Assembly (NCBI RefSeq): GCF_000719515.1 | Contig: NZ_JOGR01000007.1 | Span: forward strand, 62,001 to 126,000 | Length of the DNA: 64,000 nt | Direction: 5' to 3' | Source of the DNA: Glycomyces sp. NRRL B-16210 | GTDB taxonomy: Bacteria; Actinomycetota; Actinomycetes; Mycobacteriales; Micromonosporaceae | Shown: piece after piece, positions 48,301 to 55,617 of the stretch | How the letters are laid out: each line of letters opens with the position of its first letter | Position numbering within the stretch: the first letter of the stretch is position 1 | Made by a program: the position numbers and the translations under genes | The notes under the pieces: model-generated | Database searches by the model: none | Seen by the model: the letters and a program-made list of their open reading frames with translations, nothing else | Told to the model about the DNA's origin: nothing

Positions 48301-48377
48301 GGCAGGGTGCGGCCGGGCAGCGGCACGGGCAGGCCTTCCCTTGCCAACTGCAGAGGTCCGAGGATGCCGAAGTCCAA
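45363..48377 (-). CDS. SARP/AfsR-family regulator: wHTH-BTAD-NB-ARC-TPR
   Basis: Large regulator of 1004 aa. Residues 1-95 are an OmpR-like winged helix (VVTLPRLIDAIWEDAPPATA), 96-245 the bacterial transcriptional activation domain (RFQRAARIAREQVDA to LADELGIDPGRRLK), 265-560 an NB-ARC ATPase (P-loop GIGGAGKTTLA near 295, LLILDNARNSAQVVPLLP, GLCGGLPLALRIVG), and 600-1000 TPR repeats (RNDLGTTLTQLGRYREAVSL). AfsR-like proteins activate secondary-metabolism genes. The start is TTG 48377 with GGGAGG six bases upstream; no in-frame ATG precedes it. Divergent from the hydro-lyase gene; SARP-type repeats lie between. No biosynthetic cluster is adjacent. Confidence 0.92.
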   Translation of the reverse strand: MDFGILGPLQLAREGLPVPLPGRTLPRLFAVLLLEAGNVVTLPRLIDAIWEDAPPATARRQIQNTVATARGLLLEAGTSELETVGDGYRLRVRAEKLDSLRFQRAARIAREQVDASEPEAALATLREALALWRGPALAGLGGRFIESGALRWNEERAAAEEDRAALELALATGAAVVADLRRVLEQHPYRQRAAELLMTALYREERTAEALDVYASIRRQLADELGIDPGRRLKDHHTAILREDPALRAAPAPAPYTLPAPAQLPADSIHFTGRAGELAELDTLLEPGPRTAVLSGIGGAGKTTLALHWAHRVRERFPDGQLYVNLRGFDRAAPLTPLDAIAGFLRALGVDTGAIPSDPDEAAALLRSRLADTRTLLILDNARNSAQVVPLLPATAGSVAVVTSRSRLPDLAALHDIRQITVGALGPDETVRMLASLIGEARVGREPEAAEHIAGLCGGLPLALRIVGTNLGGQPGTTLAETAAALAGHDRLAHLAVEGDPTTTVAAAFDLSFQALEPEEELLYLNLAYLPGADFSKGLAVALAAWAPEAAERLLARLVAAHRIDEYRPGRYRFHDLVREYARRKAVSGFDEAALQRLREQTVAWYAKGSTRLPVEEYRNIVATFLEWNGRPTVSRLLARLIAFADAGYRDETALADSLYELPELAHVAERGIETGVRSAEPMDAVRAYALADAVAYASGELHQSKAFAEKTLEYLKRTPHGDATGKARNDLGTTLTQLGRYREAVSLLREAVLAAERSGKRHVLVEVLTSLGTVLRRMGIFAEAETLLLRARDLDAAGAEGPTTVYPLLSLSELYVDQGRISAAEEQCREIAEMLRDHPSKYYRARLYFRQSAVHRADQDYPRAEAALLHGLDLVEQVHGWRHQLVYSYSLAELYVDTEQIDLAADAVERVAGLDRYETSETLAVKARVLCKLHAAGGDLRRAVRMGRQACDVFAAMPDPLREARSLVALAQAHAKAGQAKEAAQCRARARILFARLGLDPET

Positions 48378-48508
48378 GGGCCACCTCCCGGGGTTGAGGT
48401 GCAGCCGTACGTATGCGGGGACGTTTCCAGTCTATGGGCAATTCCTGCTCATTTGGGAACGCTTGCAAGGGCTTTCACTCAGTGATCGAGTGAATGCGAT
48501 CCCGCGGC

Positions 48509-48526
48509 TCGTGAAGGACTCGTGAA
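48509..48526 (+). promoter_or_regulatory. SARP-type heptamer direct repeats
   Basis: TCGTGAA occurs at 48509-48515 and again at 48520-48526, an exact 11-bp period with 4-bp spacers (GGAC, then GGTC), followed by weaker heptamers. This is the layout bound by SARP proteins. TTCACTC/GAGTGAA (48474-48480/48488-48494) form an inverted repeat alongside. Likely site for the adjacent regulator acting on the hydro-lyase gene or itself. Confidence 0.55.
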
Positions 48527-48584
48527 GGTCTTGTCGCATTCGTGACCAAACTCGGTCGCAAGAGCGACGAACCGAGGAGGAGAG

Positions 48585-49415
48585 ATGTTCACGAAACAGT
48601 GCCCCGAGGCGACGGCCCTTCCCCGCGAGGCCCGAGCCCGATTCCGGGAGGGGCTGGTCACCACCACCAGCGGATGGTCGCACGGTTTCGTGCAGGCCAA
48701 CCTCGTCACGGTGCCCCGCGAGTACGGCGACGACCTGCGCCGGTTCACCGTCCGCAACCCCAGGCCCTGCCCGCTGCTGGGGACCGTGGGGGCCGGGCGC
48801 CACACCACCGACCTGGCCCCCGGCGCGGACCTGCGCCGCGACCTGCCCTCGTACCTGGTGTGGCGCAAGGGGAAGGTCATCGCGCGCCGCACCGAGGTCG
48901 TCGACCTGTGGAGCCGCGACCTGGTCACGCTGCTCATCGGGTGCAGCTTCACGTTCGAGCCGCTGCTGGAGCGGGCCGGCGTGCCGCTGCGCCACCTGGA
49001 GCAGGACCGCAACGTGCCGATGTACCGCAGCCGCCTCCAGTGCCTGCGCACCGGGCGGTTCCGCGGCCCGCAGGTGGTCTCGATGCGGCCGATGCCCGCC
49101 GAGGCGGCCGAGCGCGCCGCGAGGGTCACCGCCGACCTGCCGTACGCGCACGGCGAACCGGTCCACGTGGGCGACCCCCGCGAGATCGGCGTGCGCGACC
49201 TCGCCCGCCCCGACTTCGGCGACCCGGTGGTGTTCGCCCCCGGCGACGTCCCGGTGTTCTGGGCCTGCGGGGTGACGATCGTGGAGGCGGTGGCGAAGGC
49301 GCGGCTGCCGTTCGCGATCACGCACGCGCCCGGGCACATGCTCATCACCGACCGCCGCGTCCGCGGCAGCGGCGAGATCCCGGTCTACCGCCCCGGGCTC
49401 GCGAGCACACCCTAA
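48585..49415 (+). CDS. DUF1445 putative hydro-lyase (D-glutamate cyclase family)
   Basis: Protein of 276 aa matching the putative hydro-lyase family (COG4336). Visible blocks are FVQANLVTVPREYGDDLRRF, CPLLGTVGAG, DLVTLLIGCSFTFEPLLERA, DRNVPMYRSRLQCLRTGRF, VVSMRPMPA, GDPREIGVRDLARPDFGD, VFWACGVTIVEA and ITHAPGHMLITDRR. Related domains in mammals hydrolyse cyclic D-glutamate; the bacterial substrate is not settled. ATG 48585 follows GAGGAGGAG. A hairpin containing the stop codon ends the gene. SARP-like repeats upstream suggest control by the divergent regulator. Confidence 0.88.
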   Translation: MFTKQCPEATALPREARARFREGLVTTTSGWSHGFVQANLVTVPREYGDDLRRFTVRNPRPCPLLGTVGAGRHTTDLAPGADLRRDLPSYLVWRKGKVIARRTEVVDLWSRDLVTLLIGCSFTFEPLLERAGVPLRHLEQDRNVPMYRSRLQCLRTGRFRGPQVVSMRPMPAEAAERAARVTADLPYAHGEPVHVGDPREIGVRDLARPDFGDPVVFAPGDVPVFWACGVTIVEAVAKARLPFAITHAPGHMLITDRRVRGSGEIPVYRPGLASTP

Positions 49416-49437
49416 GGGGTTCCGAAGGAACCCCTTA
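49413..49437 (+). terminator. Hairpin containing the hydro-lyase stop codon
   Basis: TAAGGGGTTCC-GAA-GGAACCCCTTA: 11-bp perfect stem whose first three bases are the TAA stop codon. Confidence 0.7.
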
Positions 49438-49521
49438 CGGCCGTTGTCCGCCCGCTTCGCCGTCGGGCCTTCGCAGACCGCACCGGTATGCGAAGGCCCA
49501 ACCGCGAGGCTCGCGAGCACT
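49438..49521. repeat. Hairpin repeat related to the MITE core
   Basis: CGGCCGTTGTCCG, CCCGCTTCG and a hairpin GGGCCTTCGCA (49465-49475)/TGCGAAGGCCC (49489-49499) around GACCGCACCGGTA, then GAGGCTCGCGAGCAC. The MITE interior at 17631-17735 has the same order: CGGCCGTTATCCG, CCCGCTCGCTTCG, hairpin with CACCGGTAT at its loop, and a GCTTGCGAGC. No terminal repeats or target duplication are visible here. Confidence 0.55.
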
Positions 49522-49523
49522 TC

Positions 49524-50201
49524 CTAGCCGGCGCCGACCGCTCCGGCGGAGGCCGCGGCCGGCTCGGGCAGGCGGAACATGCCCAGGAACCGCTCGGCCA
49601 TCGCCTGGTCGCCCTGGACGGTGACGCGGCCGGCGTGCAGCGACACGTCGAGGCTGCGCCCGCCCAAGGTGAGCCGCTTGAGCGTCTCGGCGTCGGTGCG
49701 GATGACCGCGTGCGGGTGCTCGGGCCGGCCCGGGGCCAGGATCAGCTGGGCGTCGATGATCTCGGCGATGAACGGCCGGTCGCCGACCCACAGCTCGAAG
49801 GCCGCGTCGAAACCCCGGGCCGTGGCCGGGATGAACAGGCTGCGCATCGCCAGGATGAGCGCGTCGGCGCCCATCGGCGCGTCGAGCGGGATCGCCGCCG
49901 AACGCGCGCCCCAGCGCAGCAGCAGCACGATCGCGCCTTCGAGCTCGCGGCCCCACTCGGTCAGCTCGTACACCTTCGAGGCGGCCGGCGGCGGGAGCCG
50001 GCGCTTGGAGACCACGCCGTGCGCCTCCAGCTCCCGCAGCCGCTGCGAGAGCACGTTCGCGCTCGCCCCGTGGAGCCCGCCGCGCAGGTCGGTGAACCGC
50101 TTCGGGCCCAGGAGCAGCTCGCGGACGATGAGCAGCGACCACCGCTCGCCGACGAGGTCGAGCGCGTGAGCGGCCGGGCAGCCGTCGCCGTAGGTTCGCA
50201 C
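49524..50201 (-). CDS. HxlR-family regulator with SCP2-like C-terminal domain
   Basis: Protein of 225 aa. Residues ~8-105 are an HxlR winged helix (CPAAHALDLVGERWSLLIVRELLLGPKRF, then NVLSQRLRELEAHGVV and YELTEWGRELE); residues ~110-215 resemble a sterol-carrier (SCP2-like) domain often fused to it in actinomycetes. Start GTG 50201 is supported by GGAGG six bases upstream. Probably senses a hydrophobic or redox-active ligand. Divergent from carbonic anhydrase. Confidence 0.88.
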   Translation of the reverse strand: MRTYGDGCPAAHALDLVGERWSLLIVRELLLGPKRFTDLRGGLHGASANVLSQRLRELEAHGVVSKRRLPPPAASKVYELTEWGRELEGAIVLLLRWGARSAAIPLDAPMGADALILAMRSLFIPATARGFDAAFELWVGDRPFIAEIIDAQLILAPGRPEHPHAVIRTDAETLKRLTLGGRSLDVSLHAGRVTVQGDQAMAERFLGMFRLPEPAAASAGAVGAG

Positions 50202-50405
50202 CGGTCCTCCAAATCGAGAAAGGTGAATCCGCTGGTGAGTACCGTTGCGGTTGTCGGTCTTCATCATAAGGTCCCCGCAGGCGATCATCCAGTCCTCTTT
50301 AATGACCTCAAGATCGCGAAGCGGTAACGAAAGCTCTGTAAAACGTGGATGACGCTACGCCCGTCGTCCTTGCACCGGCGCCGAACATGCGGCACCATTC
50401 AGTGC

Positions 50406-51017
50406 GTGCCAGAATTGACCGCCTCCTCGCTGATGGACCACCATCAAGCCGCCGCCACGCTCGCCGGCCTGCTCGAAGGCAACGGCCGCTTCGTCGCCGG
50501 AGCGCCCCGCTACAGGCGCGACATCGTCGCCGCCCGCGGGGCCGCACCCGAGCAGATGCCCGGCGCCGTCGTCTTCACCTGCATCGACTCGCGCGTCACC
50601 GCCGAGAGCGTGTTCGACTGCGACTTCGGCCAACTGCTGGTCGTGCGCACCGCCGGGCACGTGCCCGACCGCGCCGCCGTCGGCTCCCTGGAGTTCGCCG
50701 CGGCGGAGATGGGCGTCTCCCTGGTGGTCGTGCTCGGCCACGAACGGTGCGGCGCGGTCGACGCGGCGCTCAACGCCGTCCGGGCCGACACCCACGACCC
50801 CCGCTCGGGCTACCTGGTCGAGCAGTTGTGGCAGCCCGCCTCCCAGGCGCTGGCCGAGACCGCCGAGCCCGACGCGGCCGCCTCGCGCGCGATGCGCCTC
50901 CAGGTGCGCCGCACCGTCGCCGACCTCGACCGCCGCGCCTCGCTCGACGGGGTCCTCATCGTCGGCGCAGTCTACGACCTCGACACCGGCCAGGTCACCC
51001 TCGTCGACGAGCACTAG
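50406..51017 (+). CDS. Beta-class carbonic anhydrase
   Basis: Zinc enzyme of 203 aa that interconverts carbon dioxide and bicarbonate in the cytosol. Zinc ligands are Cys and the paired Asp-Arg in FTCIDSRVTAE, and His and Cys in VLGHERCGAVDAAL; the EFAAAEMGVSLVVVLG lead-in is typical. I choose GTG 50406; ATG 50433 would give 194 aa and is also possible, as neither has a clear ribosome site. Ending VGAVYDLDTGQVTLVDE matches the family. Confidence 0.9.
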   Translation: MPELTASSLMDHHQAAATLAGLLEGNGRFVAGAPRYRRDIVAARGAAPEQMPGAVVFTCIDSRVTAESVFDCDFGQLLVVRTAGHVPDRAAVGSLEFAAAEMGVSLVVVLGHERCGAVDAALNAVRADTHDPRSGYLVEQLWQPASQALAETAEPDAAASRAMRLQVRRTVADLDRRASLDGVLIVGAVYDLDTGQVTLVDEH

Positions 51018-51078
51018 GGCGAACCCCGACCCCGACCAAGGCCGAGACGCCCGCGCCGGCGGCTGCGAGAATCGAGCC

Positions 51079-51369
51079 ATGAGCGACCGACCCTTGACCG
51101 ACGCCGAGATCGAACTCGCGCTCTCGGAACTCCCCGGCTGGACCCACGCCGACGACCGCCTGGAGCGGGAGTGGACCTTCGACGGCCACCTCCCGGCCCT
51201 CGCCGCCGCCACCGGCGTCGGGCTCCTCAACGAGCGCCGCAACCACCACGCCGACTTGATCGTCCGCTACAACCGACTGAAGGTCTCGACCACCACGCAC
51301 TCGGCCGGGAACAAGATCTCCGCCAAGGACACCGACCTGGCGAAGGCCGTCTCCGACCTCCTCGACTAG
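51079..51369 (+). CDS. 4a-hydroxytetrahydrobiopterin dehydratase (PCD/DCoH)
   Basis: Small protein of 96 aa that dehydrates the carbinolamine of tetrahydrobiopterin after aromatic amino acid hydroxylation. The family pattern is present: LPGWTHADDRLEREWTFDG, then the active-site NHHADLIVRYNRL and STTTHSAGNKISAKDTDLA. A phenylalanine hydroxylase partner is not in the window, which is common for actinomycete PCD genes. Possibly co-transcribed with carbonic anhydrase (61-bp gap). Confidence 0.88.
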   Translation: MSDRPLTDAEIELALSELPGWTHADDRLEREWTFDGHLPALAAATGVGLLNERRNHHADLIVRYNRLKVSTTTHSAGNKISAKDTDLAKAVSDLLD

Positions 51370-51386
51370 TATCCCCGCTCCGTGAG

Positions 51387-51414
51387 GCGCCGCACCGGAA
51401 TCCCGGTGCGGCGC
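51387..51414 (+). terminator. Terminator after the pterin dehydratase gene
   Basis: Perfect 12-bp stem GCGCCGCACCGG / CCGGTGCGGCGC with loop AATC, followed by TTCGTCTC. Confidence 0.85.
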
Positions 51415-51552
51415 TTCGTCTCGCACCCTCGGGTGTGACTGGAGCGCTCAGTGGTGCGCGTGTGTCGACATTGGTCATGACCTGGGAAAACGAGTAATGC
51501 GCGGGACGTTCGAACCTGTCATGATGGAAGTCAGCACAGGTGGGAGCACGTC

Positions 51553-51900
51553 ATGGACGCATTCGCGACACGAGCCTCCAGGACCGACAAGCGCATCGCG
51601 CTCGACCGACTCGCCAGGGCCAGGCGGCGCGGAGAGCTCGACGCGCCGGAGTACCGGCTGCGGCGCCAGATGGCCCGGAGGGCCGAGAGCCTCGCCGACC
51701 TCCAGGCGCTCATGCAGGACGTCGGCGACTATCGGCACGGCCGGGACCACTGGCGGTACGGCCGCTGGCGCGGCCCCGTCCGCGAGGGCCGCGAACTCGA
51801 GATCCAGCGGTTCGTCGGGGCGCTGTTCCTCATCGGCGCGCTCGTCGTCGTGGCCGCCTGCGTCTTCGCGGCCGTGAGCCTCTACGGGGCCTGGAAATGA
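51553..51900 (+). CDS. DUF1707/SHOCT-like small membrane protein
   Basis: Protein of 115 aa. The N-terminal ~55 residues (DKRIALDRLARARRRGELDAPEYRLRRQMARRAESLADLQALM) resemble the DUF1707 domain found at the start of many actinobacterial membrane proteins. A basic spacer (GRDHWRYGRWRGPV) is followed by one membrane helix (about residues 86-108). Function unknown. GGTGGGAGCACGTC precedes the ATG. Ends at a bidirectional hairpin. Confidence 0.7.
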   Translation: MDAFATRASRTDKRIALDRLARARRRGELDAPEYRLRRQMARRAESLADLQALMQDVGDYRHGRDHWRYGRWRGPVREGRELEIQRFVGALFLIGALVVVAACVFAAVSLYGAWK

Positions 51901-51904
51901 GTAA

Positions 51905-51941
51905 GCCGGGTGCTGCCGCATCGGCCACGGCAGCACCCGGC
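51905..51941. terminator. Bidirectional hairpin between DUF1707-like and aminotransferase genes
   Basis: Perfect 14-bp stem GCCGGGTGCTGCCG (51905-51918) / 51928-51941, loop of 9. Followed by CTCCTTC. Confidence 0.8.
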
Positions 51942-51946
51942 TCCTT

Positions 51947-53197
51947 CTACACCGCGACGAGCGCGGCGAGCTTCTCCCGCAAGGCGTCCAAGGACTCGGC
52001 GATCCACGGCATCGCGACCGGGTCGTCGGCGACCAGCGCCGCCAGCCGCTCCGAGTCCGAACTCCCGTAGATCCCCGGGACGGCCACGCGCAACGTCAGC
52101 GCGGACGGATCGTCGCCGAAAGCGCTCCCGGGCAGGACCACGACCCCGAACGCGTCCAGCAGCACCCGCGCCAGCTCCGGGCTCGTCGAGGCGCCCCAAC
52201 GATCGGCGAGGCGCTCGCGCAGCGGACCGAAATCGGGCCACACGTAGAACCCGCCCTGCGGCGCCGCCACCGCGCACCCGGCGTCGGTGAAGACTTCGGC
52301 GACCGCGTTCGCGACCGACCCGTGCAGGCGCCGGGCCGCGGTGACCCGGTCGACCAGCACCTGCGGGTCCGACCAGGCGTAGGCCGCGGCGTGCTGCATC
52401 GGCATCGGCGTGGAGGACCAGAGCTCCGAGGCGATTCCGAGCACCGAACCGAGCAGTCGACTCCCCAGCGGCGAATCGGGGAACCGCGCCGCACCGACGC
52501 GCCAGCCCCCGAGCGCGAAGTTCTTCGACAGGGACGTGGTCGTCACCGTCCGCTCCGGCGCCCACGAAGCGGGCGAAGGGAACGACTCCTCCTCGAACAC
52601 GAGGTCGCGGTAGATCTCGTCGGCGATGATGACCAGGTCGAGCGCCCTCGCCGTCTCGCACAAGGCCTTCACCGACCGCTCCGAGGCCAATCGCCCCGTC
52701 GGGTTGTCCGGCAGCGTGACCACGACGACCCGCGGGTCGCGCCCGGCCGCCCTCGCGGCCTTCACCGCCGCCTCCATGGCCTCGGCCTCGGGGACGCCGC
52801 CCTCGCCCTCGGACACCGGCACCCGGATCGGCTCGCGGCCGATCAGCTGCGCCTGGGCCGCGTAGGACACCCACGCGGGCTTGGGGAGCACCACGTCGCC
52901 CCCGACGGCGTGCAGCAGCGCGTACAGCAGCGGTTTGGAGCCGGGACCGAGCAGGACCCGGCCGGCCTCGGTCGGCAGGCCCCGGCGGGTCCAGTACCCG
53001 GCGGCGGCCTCGCGGGCGGCCCCGAGCCCTCCCACCGGTCCGTAGGAGGTCCGGCCCGCGGCCTGCGCGAGGCGCTGGCTCAGCAAGGGGTGCACCGGGA
53101 TGCCGGCTTCACCGAAGCCGAGCGCGAGCACCTCCAGCCCGGCGGCGCGGCGCTCGGCGATGGCCTCATTGGCGGCGAGGGTGGCGGAGACGGTCAC
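51947..53197 (-). CDS. Class I/II PLP-dependent aminotransferase
   Basis: Enzyme of 416 aa of the aspartate-aminotransferase superfamily (fold type I). GFGEAGIPVHPLL and TSYGPVGGLGAAREAAAGYW open the domain; TLPDNPTGRLAS near 158 holds the carboxylate-binding Asn; the Asp/Tyr pair is in VIIADEIYRDL near 190 and the PLP lysine in TTSLSKNFALGGWRVG near 217. GTG 53197 has GAGGAG six bases upstream. Amino donor and acceptor are unknown. Divergent from a LysR regulator that probably controls it. Confidence 0.9.
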   Translation of the reverse strand: MTVSATLAANEAIAERRAAGLEVLALGFGEAGIPVHPLLSQRLAQAAGRTSYGPVGGLGAAREAAAGYWTRRGLPTEAGRVLLGPGSKPLLYALLHAVGGDVVLPKPAWVSYAAQAQLIGREPIRVPVSEGEGGVPEAEAMEAAVKAARAAGRDPRVVVVTLPDNPTGRLASERSVKALCETARALDLVIIADEIYRDLVFEEESFPSPASWAPERTVTTTSLSKNFALGGWRVGAARFPDSPLGSRLLGSVLGIASELWSSTPMPMQHAAAYAWSDPQVLVDRVTAARRLHGSVANAVAEVFTDAGCAVAAPQGGFYVWPDFGPLRERLADRWGASTSPELARVLLDAFGVVVLPGSAFGDDPSALTLRVAVPGIYGSSDSERLAALVADDPVAMPWIAESLDALREKLAALVAV

Positions 53198-53297
53198 AGG
53201 TGACTCCTCGGTGGATAGTCGCTGACGGGACCCAGACTCCTCCGAACGGAGCATCAACGCAAGTATTTCTTCCTTTCGCCGAGGGTAAGATTTCCTT

Positions 53298-54218
53298 ATG
53301 CTCGATGTGCGCCGCCTGCGGCTTCTCTACGAATTCGCCGCCCAGGGATCGATATCCGCCACTGCCGTAACGACCGGTCAGACCGCCTCGGCCGTCTCAC
53401 AGCAGTTGGCCGCCTTGGAGAAGGAGGCCGGCGTGTCCCTGCTCGAACGCACCGCCCGCTCCGCGCAATTGACCGACGCCGGGCGCCGACTCGTCGAGCA
53501 CACCGGCCGCATCCTCGAGGCGATCGACGCCGCCGAGACCGACCTCGCCGCCGAATCGGCCGCGCCGCGCGGGCGCGTCACCGTCACCGCCTTCCCCACC
53601 GTGGCCGTCGCCCTGGCCGGGCCGATCGTGCGCCGCCTGCGCCGCTACCCCGAACTCCAGATGGTCCTGCGCCAGCAGCTCACCGTCTCCGAGTCCCTCG
53701 CGCGCGTGCGCTCAGGGGAGATCGACCTGGCCCTCATCGACGACTGGTCGGGCCAGCGCCGCCCGGCCACTTCCGGGCCGCTCACCTTCCACCACTTGGT
53801 GAACGACCCGCTCGTGGTGGTCCTGCCGACCCGTCATCCGCTCGCGGAGCAGTCGGTGCTGTCGGCGCACGCGCTGGCGGGGGAGTCGTGGATCGCCTCG
53901 CCGGAGGGGGAGCCGTCGCGGATGGCGCTCGACCGGTTGTGGCGCGCCGAGGGCATCACCGCGCCGGTCTCGGAGTTCGAGGGCCTGGACACGATCCTGA
54001 CCTTGGTCGCGAAGGGACTGGGGGTGACGGTGGCGCCGTGGATGGCGGCGGCCGAGCGGCGGGACGTGGCGGTGCGGCGGGTCGCCGAGCCGCTGCGGGG
54101 CCGGGAGGTCTACGTGGTCCACCGGACGGCCTCGACGGGCCGCCCGGCGGTGATGACGGTGCTCCAGGCCCTGCACCAGGCCTCGCGCAAGCTCATGGCC
54201 GCCGCCGAGCGCTTCTGA
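53298..54218 (+). CDS. LysR-family transcriptional regulator
   Basis: Regulator of 306 aa. Residues 1-60 are the winged helix (RLRLLYEFAAQGSISATAV, QTASAVSQQLAALEKEAGV), and ~90-300 the periplasmic-binding-protein-like effector domain. The divergent aminotransferase gene is the usual kind of target; the amino acid or a metabolite of it may be the effector. AT-rich AAGTATTTCTTCC lies in the gap, where the T-N11-A motif would be sought. Confidence 0.92.
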   Translation: MLDVRRLRLLYEFAAQGSISATAVTTGQTASAVSQQLAALEKEAGVSLLERTARSAQLTDAGRRLVEHTGRILEAIDAAETDLAAESAAPRGRVTVTAFPTVAVALAGPIVRRLRRYPELQMVLRQQLTVSESLARVRSGEIDLALIDDWSGQRRPATSGPLTFHHLVNDPLVVVLPTRHPLAEQSVLSAHALAGESWIASPEGEPSRMALDRLWRAEGITAPVSEFEGLDTILTLVAKGLGVTVAPWMAAAERRDVAVRRVAEPLRGREVYVVHRTASTGRPAVMTVLQALHQASRKLMAAAERF

Positions 54219-54222
54219 TCCT

Positions 54223-55491
54223 TCAGCGCAGGTGCGAAGGCGGGTAGGGGGACTCGTCGGCGTCCCAGCTCTCCTGATCGGGCTTCGGCGGTTTCGGTTT
54301 CGGCGGTTTCGGCTTGGGGGCCTTCGGTTCGCGCGGTTTCGGGTCGCGGCGCGCGAGGGTGGCGGCGAGCCAGGTGGTGATCGGGACGGCCGCGATGAGC
54401 CCGAGGGTGCCCGCGACCGACCGGACGATCTCGGTGGCGATGGTCTGGCTGGTGATCACCTGCTCCAGCGGCCGGTTGGCGGCGGCGATGAGGACCAGGA
54501 GCGGCAGCGAGGCGCCCGCGTAGGCGAGGACGAGGGTGTTGACCACCGACGTGAGGTGGTCGCGGCCGACGCGCATCCCCGATTTGAACAGCCGTGCCGG
54601 CCCCCAGCGCGGGTTGGCCTTGGCGACCTCGTCGACGGTGGCCGCCTGGGAGACGGTGACGTCGTCGATGACGCCGAGGGCGCCGATGAGGATGCCGGCG
54701 AGCAGCAGGCCGGACATGTCGATCGGGTACTGCATGGCGAGGTTCGTGGTGTTCTCGTCGAGGACGCCGTTGAGCTTGGCGAGCCGCACCGAGGCCTCGG
54801 CGAGCGCCACGGTGAGCACGAGCGAGGCGAGGGTCCCGAGCACCGCGACGGTGGTGGTCCGGTTCCATCCGTGCGAGAGGTACAGCGAGACGAGCATGAT
54901 CGCGGCGGCGCCGACGATCGCCACGAGGACGGGGGAGGAGCCGTCGAGGACGGCCGGGACCATGAACACCAGGACCACCGCGAAGGTCAGCGCGAGGCTC
55001 ACGAGCGAGCGCAGGCCCTTCCAGCGGCCGAAGGCGACCACGGCGAGCGCGAAGGCGATCCCGAGCGCCCACAGGGCGCTGGAGCGGTCGTGGTCGATGA
55101 TGTGGAACTGCTGGCCGGAGACCGAGCCGGGGGTGTGGATGAGGATGACGTCGTCGCCGGCGGCGACCACGGGCGCGCCGGGCCCGGAGGGGATGCCGAG
55201 GATGACCTGTTCGCCGGCGAACTCGCCGCTGTCGACGCGGACGAGCACGTCGCCGCAGACGGTGGCCTGGAGCTGCTCGTTGAGCTCGGCGTCGACCGCC
55301 TCGCACTCGGTCTCGTGCACCGAGACCACATGGCCGTCGACCTCGGTGCCGAAGCCCTCGATCGCGGTGTCCTCGACCCCGACGGGCCACAGCAGGATCA
55401 GGCCGAGGACGGTGGCGACCGCGGCGGGGACGAGGATCCACAGCGCGGCGCGGGGCACGGCGTCGTTCGGGGCGGTGTCGTCGTGGTTCAC
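54223..55491 (-). CDS. YibE/F-family membrane protein
   Basis: Membrane protein of 422 aa. One N-terminal helix (about 17-36) is followed by an extracytoplasmic domain with a cysteine pair (ECEAVDAELNEQLQATVC, about 40-125), then about seven helices. The YibE/F core is clear: GIPSGPGAPVVAAGDDV, GRWKGLRSLVSL, LNGVLDENTTNLAMQYPIDMSGLLLAG and ALGVIDDVTVSQAATVDEV. The C-terminus is Pro/Lys-rich (PKPKPPKPKPPKP). GTG 55491 is chosen because residues upstream are non-conserved. Function is not established; in lactic acid bacteria YibE/F is linked to export. Confidence 0.88.
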   Translation of the reverse strand: MNHDDTAPNDAVPRAALWILVPAAVATVLGLILLWPVGVEDTAIEGFGTEVDGHVVSVHETECEAVDAELNEQLQATVCGDVLVRVDSGEFAGEQVILGIPSGPGAPVVAAGDDVILIHTPGSVSGQQFHIIDHDRSSALWALGIAFALAVVAFGRWKGLRSLVSLALTFAVVLVFMVPAVLDGSSPVLVAIVGAAAIMLVSLYLSHGWNRTTTVAVLGTLASLVLTVALAEASVRLAKLNGVLDENTTNLAMQYPIDMSGLLLAGILIGALGVIDDVTVSQAATVDEVAKANPRWGPARLFKSGMRVGRDHLTSVVNTLVLAYAGASLPLLVLIAAANRPLEQVITSQTIATEIVRSVAGTLGLIAAVPITTWLAATLARRDPKPREPKAPKPKPPKPKPPKPDQESWDADESPYPPSHLR

Positions 55492-55617
55492 GTCGGTGAG
55501 CTTACGATCCCGCCCGGCCGGACGGGCGCAGCAGCGCGCCCGTTCGCGGCAACCGGTGGACAACTCGGACGGTGATCAGTCGATCACCTGCGGTTTCGCA
55601 CTGTTGCGCTCCAGTGT

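Noticed and set aside
45346..48468. 1040-codon frame overlapping the SARP gene
   Set aside because: It is a shifted shadow of the SARP frame; its translation is almost all Arg, Pro and Ala, whereas the chosen frame shows wHTH, NB-ARC and TPR motifs.
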